Below, piece by piece: positions 1 to 8,506 of a stretch of DNA of 64,000 nucleotides. Position 1 is the stretch's first letter. The number at the start of each line of letters is the position of its first letter. Location of the stretch: contig JALOBT010000001.1 of assembly GCA_023228125.1 (NCBI GenBank), positions 1 to 64,000 on the forward strand, read 5' to 3'. The DNA comes from Candidatus Cloacimonadota bacterium. GTDB taxonomy: Bacteria > Cloacimonadota > Cloacimonadia > Cloacimonadales > Cloacimonadaceae. The notes under the pieces are model-generated. The model was given only the letters and a program-made list of their open reading frames with translations. It did no database searches and was not told the DNA's origin. A program made the translations under genes and the position numbers.

Positions 1-1
1 A

Positions 2-853
2 AAGGAATTTGCCGGAGCTCGCACCTTCTGCTTTATCAATGAGATATTGAAGCTCAAGGATCTGGGATTGATCAAAGGCGGCTCGCTGGAAAACGCTCTG
101 GTGATCGCCGAGCCTGGCATTACCGAGAGTGAGCTACAGCACCTGCAAGATGTCTTTGGCTATCATAAGCAGGTTACGGTTTCCGAAGAGGGCATCTTAA
201 ATAGCCATCCGCTGAGATATCACAACGAATTTGTGCGCCACAAAGTGGTGGACCTCATTGGCGATATCGCGCTTTTGGGCATGCCCATCAAGGGACACAT
301 CCTGGCTGCCCGCAGTGGACACAAGACCAATGTGGAGCTGGTGAAAAAGCTGCGCCAGATCCAGAAGAAACAAGAGCTCCAACAGATTTACCAAAAAGGC
401 AAAAGCAAAGAGCTGGTCTTTGATATCAATGCCATCATGCGCATTATTCCTCATCGTTACCCCTTCCTGCTGGTGGATAAAATCCTGGAATTTGTGCCAG
501 GCGAAAGCATCGTTGGCATGAAGAACGTGACCATCAACGAGCCTTTCTTTCAGGGGCACTTCCCCGGACATCCCATCATGCCGGGTGTGCTGATCATCGA
601 AGGTATGGCTCAAGCCGGTGGCATCATGCTGCTCAATCAATTGGAAGACCCCGAAAATTACGTGGCCTATTTTGCCTCAATCGACAATGTGAAATTCCGC
701 AAACCCGTAATGCCGGGAGATACATTGCGCTACGAACTCAGCGTGATCTCACTCAAGCGCTCTTTGGCCAAGATGCACGGCGAAACCTATGTGAATGGTG
801 AAAAAGTAGCGGAAGGCGACTTCCTGGCCATGATCACAAAGAGGAACCAATGA
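2..853 (+). CDS. lpxC/fabZ: Bifunctional LpxC-FabZ, 5'-truncated by window edge
   Basis: The reading frame is open to the left edge, so the gene starts outside the window; an internal TTG at 47 is not the true start. The first ~100 visible residues are the C-terminal part of LpxC (UDP-3-O-acyl-GlcNAc deacetylase): ARTFCF, KGGSLENALVI, DLIGDIALLG and the catalytic-region SGHK motif. The rest is a complete FabZ hotdog dehydratase (IPHRYPFLLVD, GHFPGHPIMPG, EGMAQAGG), which dehydrates 3-hydroxyacyl-ACP. LpxC-FabZ fusions are known in Bacteroidota and relatives. The stop overlaps the lpxA start by 4 bases (ATGA), so lipid A and fatty acid steps are translationally linked. Confidence 0.95.
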   Translation, partial: KEFAGARTFCFINEILKLKDLGLIKGGSLENALVIAEPGITESELQHLQDVFGYHKQVTVSEEGILNSHPLRYHNEFVRHKVVDLIGDIALLGMPIKGHILAARSGHKTNVELVKKLRQIQKKQELQQIYQKGKSKELVFDINAIMRIIPHRYPFLLVDKILEFVPGESIVGMKNVTINEPFFQGHFPGHPIMPGVLIIEGMAQAGGIMLLNQLEDPENYVAYFASIDNVKFRKPVMPGDTLRYELSVISLKRSLAKMHGETYVNGEKVAEGDFLAMITKRNQ

Positions 854-1620
854 CTAAGATTCATCCTAGCGCTATCATCCACGAAGGTGCTGTAATAGGC
901 GAAGATTGTGAGATCGGACCCTACTGTGTAATCGGTGAAAACGTGGTGCTCGGCGACGGCAATATCCTGCATAACAACGTAGTTCTGGGCGGACCTACGA
1001 TTATCGGAGATGGCAACAAAATCTTCTCTTTCGCTGTGCTGGGCACAGACCCGCAAGACCTTAAATATGCCGGAGAGCCCACCCGCCTCAGAATCGGCAG
1101 CAACAATATTATTCGTGAGTTTTGCACCATAAACCGCAGTGCTTTGATGCAGGAAGATACCGTGGTGGGCGATGGTAACCTCCTCATGGAATACGTGCAT
1201 ATCGCACACAATTGCCAGATCGGGAATGGTTGCATTATCGCCAACGTGGTGCAGCTCGCCGGACACGTCCATATCCACGATTTTGCCACCATCGGTGGAG
1301 TCACCGCTGTTCATCAATTTGTGCATATCGGCAGTTACGCCTTTGTGGGCGGTGCCTCTGCCATCAAAAAGGACATCGTGCCCTTCTCCCGTGGACAGGG
1401 CAATCCCTATCTCACCGTGGGGCTAAATAGCGTCGGTCTCACGCGCAAGGGCTTTGCAAACGAGGATGTTGCCGCCATCAAAGCGATCTATAATCTCTTT
1501 TACCGCAGCAAGCTCAATACCAGCCAGGCCTTGGCCGCTACAGAAAGCATGGAGCTCAGCGAATATCAACAGCTTTTTGTGGATTTCGTGAAACATGCAG
1601 AAAGAGGTATCTCGACCTGA
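850..1620 (+). CDS. lpxA: UDP-N-acetylglucosamine acyltransferase LpxA
   Basis: First committed enzyme of lipid A synthesis: it moves 3-hydroxyacyl from ACP to UDP-GlcNAc. The 256 residues show the left-handed beta-helix hexapeptide pattern (IHPSAIIHEGAVIG, IGPYCVIGENVVLG), the catalytic His region (YVHIAHNCQIG), GGVTAVHQFVHIG, and the C-terminal helical domain starting at GLNSVGLTRKGF. Length is typical. The ATG overlaps the lpxC-fabZ stop by 4 bases. It is the last gene of the lipid A cluster; about 500 bases of repeat-bearing non-coding DNA follow. Confidence 0.97.
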   Translation: MTKIHPSAIIHEGAVIGEDCEIGPYCVIGENVVLGDGNILHNNVVLGGPTIIGDGNKIFSFAVLGTDPQDLKYAGEPTRLRIGSNNIIREFCTINRSALMQEDTVVGDGNLLMEYVHIAHNCQIGNGCIIANVVQLAGHVHIHDFATIGGVTAVHQFVHIGSYAFVGGASAIKKDIVPFSRGQGNPYLTVGLNSVGLTRKGFANEDVAAIKAIYNLFYRSKLNTSQALAATESMELSEYQQLFVDFVKHAERGIST

Positions 1621-1631
1621 TCACCCGTAAC

Positions 1632-1853
1632 GCTGGCTTCAGCCGGCCGTAGCACTGTCTTCAGACGGTGCGTGCAGCAAACAAAAGAATAGTCACACGG
1701 ATTGTACGGATCAGACGGATCTACACGGATAAAGAGCATTTTGCCTACAGGATCAGATTGCGGCACTGCTGGATTGGATGCGTCTCGCGTCCATTTGCTG
1801 GATTCGCACCGTAACGCTGTCTTCAGACGGCCGCTCAATCAGCTTCAGCTGGT
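1632..1853 (+). repeat. Cluster of small hairpins with invariant TTCA loops
   Basis: Four short hairpins share the loop TTCA but have different, still paired stems: 1632-1647 (GCTGGC/GCCGGC), 1653-1670 (CACTGTC/GACGGTG), 1816-1831 (GCTGTC/GACGGC) and 1838-1853 (ATCAGC/GCTGGT). Several are followed by (G)CGTGC. The stretch about 1671-1738 (AATAGTCACAC, then three spaced CGGAT blocks) recurs at 20660-20727. I see no coding potential in 1621-2120 apart from these repeats; TTGACA occurs at 2067-2072 without a convincing -10 box. Confidence 0.6.
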
Positions 1854-1871
1854 GCGTGCCTCAAAGCCCTT

Positions 1872-1927
1872 GTTTTAACTTGTCTTTTTGATCTGGCCGA
1901 TAAACTTTAGATTGTCCTGTATCTTTC
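1872..1927 (-). repeat. Dispersed non-coding repeat, copy 1
   Basis: Read on the - strand this matches 62077-62130: both contain AAAGATACAGGACAATCT, then GCCAGATCAAAAA, then a GTYAAAAC end. The two copies lie about 60 kb apart in opposite orientation, both in intergenic DNA. No reading frame is shared. Confidence 0.5.
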
Positions 1928-2127
1928 CTGATTCCAGCAAGCTACAAATTATTCACAATCCAAAAATGAGAGTTATCACAGGAACTTAGGGGATGAAAAG
2001 GCTGGATAAAAAACAAAATCAGCTTCGATAAAACAATGGGGGGGAATACCAAAAAGCTGATCCATCTTGACATTATTCCGTATCTTATTTTCTTAGTATT
2101 CAAAGAAAAGAATTATGGAGATATATG

Positions 2128-3399
2128 ATGAGTAAACAGATAAATGACTTCATGCACTTCTTGGATGCGGGGAATTCTCGCTTTCCAGCCAGTGCGCAGA
2201 TTGCTGACAGATTGGAAAAAGCCGGATTTGCCGAACTCAAAGAATCCGCTGAATTTAAACTGAAGAAAGCTGGGAAATACTATATCCGCCGCATGGATAC
2301 GGCCATCATCGCTTTTGTAATGGGGAGTAAGCCTCTCTGCGAGAACGGCTTTGCCATGGCTTCCAGCCATATTGATAGCCCCAGTCTAAAGCTGAAGCCG
2401 GAGAGCATAAAGCTGGATCATGACGCCTGCCGTGTGGGCGTGGAAGTATATGGCGGCCCCATTTTGCATACCTGGGTGGATCGCGAGCTCAGCATTTCCG
2501 GACGGGTGATCATCAAAAAGGGAAAGGGGCAAGAGGCGAAAACTATCGATCTGAAAAAGCCTGTAGCCATTATCCCCAATGCCGCTATCCACATGAATCG
2601 CGAGATCAACAAAGGCTTTGAATATAACAAACAAAACCATCTGCAGGCGATCCTCAGCGTGCAAAAGCATGAGGGCAATTCTTTGACGAATCTCATTGCC
2701 GATCACCTTAAAGTAAAACCTGAGGAGATCTTGGAGATGGACTTGTATCTCTATGATGTGCAGCCTTCCAGCCTGGTTGGTATAGAGGAAGATCTGATCG
2801 TGAGTGGACGCCTGGACAATCTGGCTATGACTCACGCCATCCTGAGCGGGATTATCGCTGCCAAGAATCCGGCCCAGACCTCTGTAGCGGTGTTCTTTGA
2901 TCATGAAGAGGTGGGATCCGAAAGCCCTCAGGGTGCCAATTCTTCACTTTTGACGGAAGTTTTGGAGCGCATCAGCCTCAGCCAAAAAGGAAGCCGGGAA
3001 GATTTCTACCGCGCCCTGAGGCAGTCCTTTATGATCTCTGCCGATATGGCTCATGCCTATCATCCGGCCTACAGCGAAAAGTACGATCCGGATTATAGCC
3101 CTCTGATGAACAAAGGCCCGGTGATCAAGCGCAATACGAATCTGCGTTATGCCACCACCAGCGATAGCAGCCTCCGCTTTATCCAGCTTTGTAAAAAGGC
3201 CAAAGTGCAGCATCAGGAATTTCTGGTGCGTAGCGATATGCCTTGTGGCAGCACGGTGGGGCCAATGGTTGCGGCACTGCTCGGCATCCCTACAGTGGAT
3301 ATCGGCAATCCCATGTGGGCCATGCACTCCGTTCGTGAAACTGGCGGAACGCGCGACCATGAAGATTTGATCAAGGTGCTGGAGCTCTATTTTGCCTAA
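2128..3399 (+). CDS. M18-family aminopeptidase
   Basis: Metallo-aminopeptidase of the aspartyl aminopeptidase (M18) family, cytoplasmic, removing N-terminal residues from peptides; this fits an amino-acid-fermenting lifestyle. Metal and catalytic motifs are visible: SSHIDSP near residue 80, DHEEVGSESPQGA near 260, SADMAHAYHP near 310, PCGSTVGPM and the C-terminal MHSVRE. About 423 residues, normal for the family. Two tandem ATGs occur at 2125 and 2128; GGAG at 2117-2120 lies 7 bases before the second, so I use 2128. It stands alone, with repeats upstream and DUF1015 68 bases downstream. Confidence 0.92.
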   Translation: MSKQINDFMHFLDAGNSRFPASAQIADRLEKAGFAELKESAEFKLKKAGKYYIRRMDTAIIAFVMGSKPLCENGFAMASSHIDSPSLKLKPESIKLDHDACRVGVEVYGGPILHTWVDRELSISGRVIIKKGKGQEAKTIDLKKPVAIIPNAAIHMNREINKGFEYNKQNHLQAILSVQKHEGNSLTNLIADHLKVKPEEILEMDLYLYDVQPSSLVGIEEDLIVSGRLDNLAMTHAILSGIIAAKNPAQTSVAVFFDHEEVGSESPQGANSSLLTEVLERISLSQKGSREDFYRALRQSFMISADMAHAYHPAYSEKYDPDYSPLMNKGPVIKRNTNLRYATTSDSSLRFIQLCKKAKVQHQEFLVRSDMPCGSTVGPMVAALLGIPTVDIGNPMWAMHSVRETGGTRDHEDLIKVLELYFA

Positions 3400-3467
3400 G
3401 AGCACCAAGAGAATTAGACTTACACTAAGAAATACATATAAAAATAAAACATAAAAGAGGAAACAAA

Positions 3468-4718
3468 ATGTCAACTTTCAAACCTTTCAAAGCCCTGCGT
3501 CCGGTTCCGGAGAAAGCCCGTGCTATCGCTTCAGAGCCTTATGATGTGATGGATTCTGACGAAGCCCGCATTGAGGTGAAAAAGAACCCGCTCAGCTACA
3601 TCCACGTGGAAAAACCAGAAGTGGATCTGCCAGAAGGCACCGATCTTTATGATCCCAAAGTCTATGCCAAAGCCAAGGAAAATCTGTATAAATACATAAC
3701 AGACGGGAACATGATTCAGGACACAAAGCCGATGTTTTACATTTACCGGCAGAGCATGGATGGCCGCGAGCAATACGGCCTGGTAGGCCTGGCCTCGGTG
3801 GATGAATACATGGATGGAACCATCAAAAAGCATGAGCATACCCGCGCCGATAAAGAAGCTGACCGCATCCGGCACGTTGATACCTGCAATGCGCATCCCA
3901 GCCCGGTGTTCTTTACCTATCCTCATCAAGACGCCATCGACAAAGTGGTGGATAAGGTGCGTAAAAACACCAAACCAGTATATGATTTTGTCTCTGATGA
4001 CGGCATTGGCCACACCTTGTGGTTGATGGATGATGCCAGCGATATTGCCTCCATTGAGGCCTCCTTTGCCAAGCTGCCCTATCTTTATGTGGCAGATGGA
4101 CATCACCGTACAGCCAGTGCTGCCAAAGTGGGACTGCTGCGTCGTGAACAGTTTCCGAACTACACAGGCGAAGAAGAATTCAACCATTTTATGACTGTGA
4201 TCTTCCCGGACAATCAGCTCAAGATTTTCGATTACAATCGTGTGGTCAAGGATTTGAACGGCAGTAACAGCCAGGAATATATGGACAAAGTCCGTAAGGA
4301 CTGGCTTGTGGAAGAGCTTCCCTCCGGCGCAGAATTTCATCCTACCCGCCAGCATCAAGTGAGCATGTATATCGATGGCAAATGGTACTTTATCAGCCCC
4401 AAGCCCGGCACTTGGAACAAAGATGACGAGGTGGATAATCTCGATGTCTCCATCCTGCAAAATAATCTGTTGCACCCCATTTTAGGTATTGGCGATCCCC
4501 GCAAAGATATGCGCATCGATTTCGTGGGTGGCATCAGAGGTTTGGAAGAATTGGCAAACCGCGTGGACAGTGGACGTGAAAAAGTGGCTTTTGCCATGTA
4601 TCCCACCTCCGTGGATGAACTGATTGCGATCGCGGATGCGGGCAAGATTATGCCTCCAAAATCTACCTGGTTCGAGCCCAAGCTGCGCAGCGGACTCTTT
4701 ATTCACCTTTTAGATTGA
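3468..4718 (+). CDS. DUF1015 family protein
   Basis: 416-residue protein of the DUF1015 family, function not established. Family marks: the N-terminal FKALRPVPEKA...SEPYDV segment, KHEHTRADKEADR at 121-133, and YVADGHHRTASA near 205. The His/Asp/Arg-rich invariants suggest an enzyme active site. From memory, the family often sits near serine-biosynthesis genes, but no such gene is adjacent here. Strong ribosome site (AGAGGAAA) before the ATG. The stop overlaps the TTG start of rimO (TTGA), so the two are probably translationally coupled. Confidence 0.85.
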   Translation: MSTFKPFKALRPVPEKARAIASEPYDVMDSDEARIEVKKNPLSYIHVEKPEVDLPEGTDLYDPKVYAKAKENLYKYITDGNMIQDTKPMFYIYRQSMDGREQYGLVGLASVDEYMDGTIKKHEHTRADKEADRIRHVDTCNAHPSPVFFTYPHQDAIDKVVDKVRKNTKPVYDFVSDDGIGHTLWLMDDASDIASIEASFAKLPYLYVADGHHRTASAAKVGLLRREQFPNYTGEEEFNHFMTVIFPDNQLKIFDYNRVVKDLNGSNSQEYMDKVRKDWLVEELPSGAEFHPTRQHQVSMYIDGKWYFISPKPGTWNKDDEVDNLDVSILQNNLLHPILGIGDPRKDMRIDFVGGIRGLEELANRVDSGREKVAFAMYPTSVDELIAIADAGKIMPPKSTWFEPKLRSGLFIHLLD

Positions 4719-6019
4719 AATACATCATCCTGAGCCTGGGTTGTGCAAAAAACCTCGTGGATAGCGAGCGTTTTGTAGCCATCCTGAAAAATTACGGGTT
4801 TCAAGAAGCAGACGAGTGGAAAGACGCAGATCTCATTCTGGTAAATACCTGCGCCTTTCTACACGCTGCTTTGACGGAGCTGGACGATACCTTGACAGGG
4901 ATTTTGCAGGAAATTAAAGATAGCCCGGTAAAGCTAATGGTGACAGGCTGCGTGATGAACCGCGGGCTTGCGACCTTCCAAAAGAAATTCCCCCGGGTGA
5001 ATAGCTGGATTCCGCTCAAGGATTTTGCGGCGTTTGAGAGCTATCTGAAAAGCTCTGTGCTGCCCAAAGGTGCTGGCATCACTCGCAAAAGACGCTTGCA
5101 CAGGGCTCCGCTGGAAACCCAGCAGCAGGTCTATCTGCGCATAGCCGATGGTTGTGAGAATTATTGCACATATTGCCTGATTCCCTCGATTCGTGGCAAA
5201 CTCGTCTCCGTGCCCATCGAAGAGCTGGTAAAGGAAGCAAAATCGCTCTCCCGCAGGGGCAAAGAGCTGGTGCTCATCGCTCAGGATAGCTGTATGTATG
5301 GCACCGATATCTATGGACGCAAAGCCTTGCCAGAGCTGATCGAAGCCCTGCATAAGATCAAGGGTTTTGAGTGGATTCGGCTGATGTATCTGCATCCAGA
5401 TCACTTTGAGCTGTCCTGGCTGCCGCTCTGGAAAAAGTATCCCAAGCTCTTGCCCTATTTTGAGATACCGATCCAGCACGTGAGTGACAGGATCATTCAG
5501 GCCATGAACCGCAAGAAGGGTTACGCAGAGCTGAAGGCTCTCTTTGAGGCCATCAGAGCTGAGATCCCTCAGGCGGTATTTCGCACGACCCTGATGCTGG
5601 GCTATCCGGGGGAGACTAAAGCAGACCGTGATCTGATCGACAAATTCCTCTCCGAAGTAAAGATCATGCATGTGGGGGTATTTGGCTATTCTCCAGAGCA
5701 AGCGGGGGACGAATGGCATTTTCCCCAGGATTGGGATTGGGAGCAGACGCGGGAGCTGGAAAGTGAACTGGAGCACAAGCTGGAAGCGCAGAAAACTGCC
5801 AGGATGGAGCGCCTTGTGGGCAGCACTCACAAGGGGATGATAGTGGATTATGATCATGAAATAGAGACTCTCTTGGGCAGATTATGGTTTCAGGCACCGG
5901 AAATAGATGGAGTCGTATATTTGGATGAGATCCCGGCCAGCGAAGATCCCATGGTGGAAATAAAGATAACTGATGCCTTGGGTGATGAGCTTTGGGGCAC
6001 GGTGATTGAGCAAGACTAA
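4715..6019 (+). CDS. rimO: Ribosomal protein S12 methylthiotransferase RimO
   Basis: Radical SAM enzyme that adds a methylthio group to an aspartate of ribosomal protein S12. The N-terminal UPF0004 domain has cysteines 10, 46 and 79 for the auxiliary cluster; the radical SAM motif CENYCTYC puts C147, C151 and C154 on the second cluster; a TRAM-like domain is at the C-terminus. SLGCAKNLVDSE and ADGCENYCTYCLIP favour RimO over MiaB. Starts with TTG in a 4-base TTGA overlap with DUF1015. Length 434 is typical. Confidence 0.93.
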   Translation: MKYIILSLGCAKNLVDSERFVAILKNYGFQEADEWKDADLILVNTCAFLHAALTELDDTLTGILQEIKDSPVKLMVTGCVMNRGLATFQKKFPRVNSWIPLKDFAAFESYLKSSVLPKGAGITRKRRLHRAPLETQQQVYLRIADGCENYCTYCLIPSIRGKLVSVPIEELVKEAKSLSRRGKELVLIAQDSCMYGTDIYGRKALPELIEALHKIKGFEWIRLMYLHPDHFELSWLPLWKKYPKLLPYFEIPIQHVSDRIIQAMNRKKGYAELKALFEAIRAEIPQAVFRTTLMLGYPGETKADRDLIDKFLSEVKIMHVGVFGYSPEQAGDEWHFPQDWDWEQTRELESELEHKLEAQKTARMERLVGSTHKGMIVDYDHEIETLLGRLWFQAPEIDGVVYLDEIPASEDPMVEIKITDALGDELWGTVIEQD

Positions 6020-6031
6020 GGAGTAAGATTT

Positions 6032-7027
6032 ATGAAAAAGATAGCTTTGACCGGCATTAAACCCACTGGCATACCCCATATTGGGAATTATCTGGGGGCG
6101 ATTCAGCCGGCTCTGAAACTGAGCGAGACCTGTGAGGCCCGCTATTTTATCGCCGATTATCATGCCTTGAATGCTACTAAAGACCCTGTTGCAATCAAGA
6201 GTATGACGCTTGAGATTGCGGCGGCCTGGCTGGCCTGTGGGCTGGACCCGGATAAAGTGCTGTTTTATCGCCAAAGCGATGTGCCCGAAACCTTTGAACT
6301 GCTTACCATCCTGCTGGCTTTCACGCCCAAGGGACTGATGAATAGAGCCCATGCCTACAAGGCTATGCTGCAAGTGAATAGCGAAGCCGGCAAGGACCCC
6401 GATGATGGGGTGAATATGGGGCTATTTACCTATCCAGTGCTGATGGCGGCAGACATTCTGCTCTTTGATACCGATCTGGTGCCCGTGGGCAACGATCAGT
6501 TTCAGCATGTGGAAATGGCGGTGGATATAGCCCAAAGTTTCAATCATATCTATTCCAGCCAGGCTTTGAGATTACCTCAGCCTTTGGCTCAGCCGGAAAG
6601 TAAAACCGTGCTGGGACTGGATGGACGCAAGATGAGCAAAAGTTATGGCAATATCATCCCGCTCTTTGCTTCCGAAAAACAATTGCGTAAGACAGTGATG
6701 AAGATCGTGACGAATTCTCAAGAGATTGAAGAGCCCAAAGACCCGGACACTTGCAGTGTATTCTCCCTGTATAAATGCTTTGCCAGCAGCGCAGAGATTG
6801 CCGCTTTACGCGCTCGTTATACCGCTGGAGGTATGGGTTGGGGAGAGGCCAAACAGGAACTATTTTTGGCAATGAACCGCGAGCTTGCGCCTCATCGGGT
6901 TCGCTATGAAGAACTGATGCAAAATCCTGAATATATTCATCAGATACTGCGAGAAGGTGCTGCCAAAGTGCGTCCTCTGGCGGCAGCTAAAATCAAGGCC
7001 CTGCGCCAGATCATCGGTATTTCCTGA
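6032..7027 (+). CDS. trpS: Tryptophan--tRNA ligase
   Basis: Class I aminoacyl-tRNA synthetase charging tRNA-Trp. HIGH-type motif PHIGNYLGA near residue 15 and KMSKS at 200-204; the DQFQHVEMAVDIA segment is also characteristic. 331 residues, normal for bacterial TrpRS. AAGGAG lies 9 bases before the ATG and 12 bases separate it from rimO, so it is probably co-transcribed. The following 174-base gap before pgk holds a small GAGAGCAA/TTGCGCTC hairpin near 7090-7115 with no T-run. Confidence 0.96.
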   Translation: MKKIALTGIKPTGIPHIGNYLGAIQPALKLSETCEARYFIADYHALNATKDPVAIKSMTLEIAAAWLACGLDPDKVLFYRQSDVPETFELLTILLAFTPKGLMNRAHAYKAMLQVNSEAGKDPDDGVNMGLFTYPVLMAADILLFDTDLVPVGNDQFQHVEMAVDIAQSFNHIYSSQALRLPQPLAQPESKTVLGLDGRKMSKSYGNIIPLFASEKQLRKTVMKIVTNSQEIEEPKDPDTCSVFSLYKCFASSAEIAALRARYTAGGMGWGEAKQELFLAMNRELAPHRVRYEELMQNPEYIHQILREGAAKVRPLAAAKIKALRQIIGIS

Positions 7028-7201
7028 GCTTTCATAGATAGGCATTAGGGGGAAACAGCGGTAGATTTCAGCAGACTTAGCTGCCTTCAGTGAGAGCAAT
7101 CTTTGCGCTCGGCATGAAAAAGTGCTTGACGTAATGCCTTCATCTCTAAAAAATAGGTTTCTGTATTTAAACTTAAATAAAAAACAAAATGGAGCAAGAA
7201 A

Positions 7202-8491
7202 ATGAGCAGAATACCAAGTCTCTTGGATGCCGATCTCAAGGGCAAGATTGTGCTTGTCCGGATGGATCATAACGTGGTGAAGAAAGGCAAAATCAAGGAT
7301 CCGATGCGTATCGAGGCCACTATTCCCACTTTAGTTCACATATATAAAAAGGGCGGATTGCCGATTTTGATGTCCCATGTGGGGCGTCCCTACGACAAAA
7401 CCACCAAAAAGATCTCGATTTCAGAGCTTGAGGCTGTGGATGCGATAGTGGATTACCTCTCCCAAAAGCTTCAGCTGAAGGGCCTGATCCCTGATCTGAA
7501 AGCTGAGGACAGCTATGGCATTTGCGATCTGAAGCCCTTATCAGCAGCCGTCAAAAGCCTGAAAGATGGTGCTTGCGACTTCATCTATCTGCCCAATACC
7601 CGTTGGTTCAAAGGCGAAGAAAGCAAGGATGAGTCCTCAGATGCCTTTGCCGAAGCTCTGGCCGAATATGCCGATGTCTATGTAAATGACGCCTTTGGCA
7701 GTTGGCAACCTCACGCCACTACCTATAATATCACCAAGTTTTTGCCTTCCTATGCGGGGCTCTTGATGCAAAAAGAGCTGAGCAATCTGGATAAGGTCTT
7801 TGAGCCCAAGCGTCCTTTGGTGGCGGTGGTGGCAGGCAGTAAGTTTGACACCAAGATCGGGGCACTTTCGGCCTTGATCGATTTTGCCGATCATCTGGTT
7901 TTGGGTGGCGTGATTTACAATGCCTATCTGGCCGCCAAATACGGACTTAAGATTACAGGACTCACCGAAGAAGACGTGCAAGCTGCCCAGAAGTTCATCG
8001 ATGACAGCGGCGAGAATATCGCCAAGGTGGTGGAGCTGCCCTTCATCGTGGAATGTGACAGCATGAAAGAGCGAACAGAGGACAATTGGGAAGTCTATAA
8101 CATTCATGATCTGGGAGATTGGGCGCATGAAGAAGAGATCGGTTATGTGCTGGATGTGGCTCCGGAATCCTTTGATCTGCCCGAAATCAAGAAGATCTTT
8201 TCCGAGGCCGGCAGCATCTTTGTGAATGCTGTGATGGGCTATACCACTCTTTTCCCAGAAGGCAGCATGGCCATGTATCGGCTGATAGACGAAAATGCGA
8301 TGGCTCAAAAGCTCTTCGGCGGCGGCGATACCATCCAGGATTTTGGCAGCTATCTGCCCGGCATCTTTGCCAAGGCCCAAAATGATCCCAAATACTATTT
8401 CTTCACCGGCGGTGGAGCCATTTTGACTTCGATCGAAAACCGCTCACCCTACGGCATGAAACCAGTACAAGCTCTTCTCAAAGAAGATTAA
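7202..8491 (+). CDS. pgk: Phosphoglycerate kinase, divergent
   Basis: Interconverts 1,3-bisphosphoglycerate + ADP and 3-phosphoglycerate + ATP. Recognisable motifs in order: VRMDHNV, RIEATIPTL, SHVGRP, VNDAFG, GSKFDTKIGAL, GGGDTI and FTGGGA. Several normally near-invariant positions differ: the HRAH segment after VNDAFG reads QPHA, the usual WNGPMG reads VNAVMG, and the C-terminal tail is atypical. At 429 residues it is slightly longer than usual (~395-415). Enzyme identity is well supported, but kinetic properties could differ. GGAGCAAG precedes the ATG. Confidence 0.88.
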   Translation: MSRIPSLLDADLKGKIVLVRMDHNVVKKGKIKDPMRIEATIPTLVHIYKKGGLPILMSHVGRPYDKTTKKISISELEAVDAIVDYLSQKLQLKGLIPDLKAEDSYGICDLKPLSAAVKSLKDGACDFIYLPNTRWFKGEESKDESSDAFAEALAEYADVYVNDAFGSWQPHATTYNITKFLPSYAGLLMQKELSNLDKVFEPKRPLVAVVAGSKFDTKIGALSALIDFADHLVLGGVIYNAYLAAKYGLKITGLTEEDVQAAQKFIDDSGENIAKVVELPFIVECDSMKERTEDNWEVYNIHDLGDWAHEEEIGYVLDVAPESFDLPEIKKIFSEAGSIFVNAVMGYTTLFPEGSMAMYRLIDENAMAQKLFGGGDTIQDFGSYLPGIFAKAQNDPKYYFFTGGGAILTSIENRSPYGMKPVQALLKED

Positions 8492-8506
8492 GGAGTTAAA
8501 AATAAA

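Noticed and set aside
2067..2100. Sigma-70 promoter before the M18 aminopeptidase
   Set aside because: TTGACA is present but no -10 box lies at 16-18 bases; not strong enough to list.
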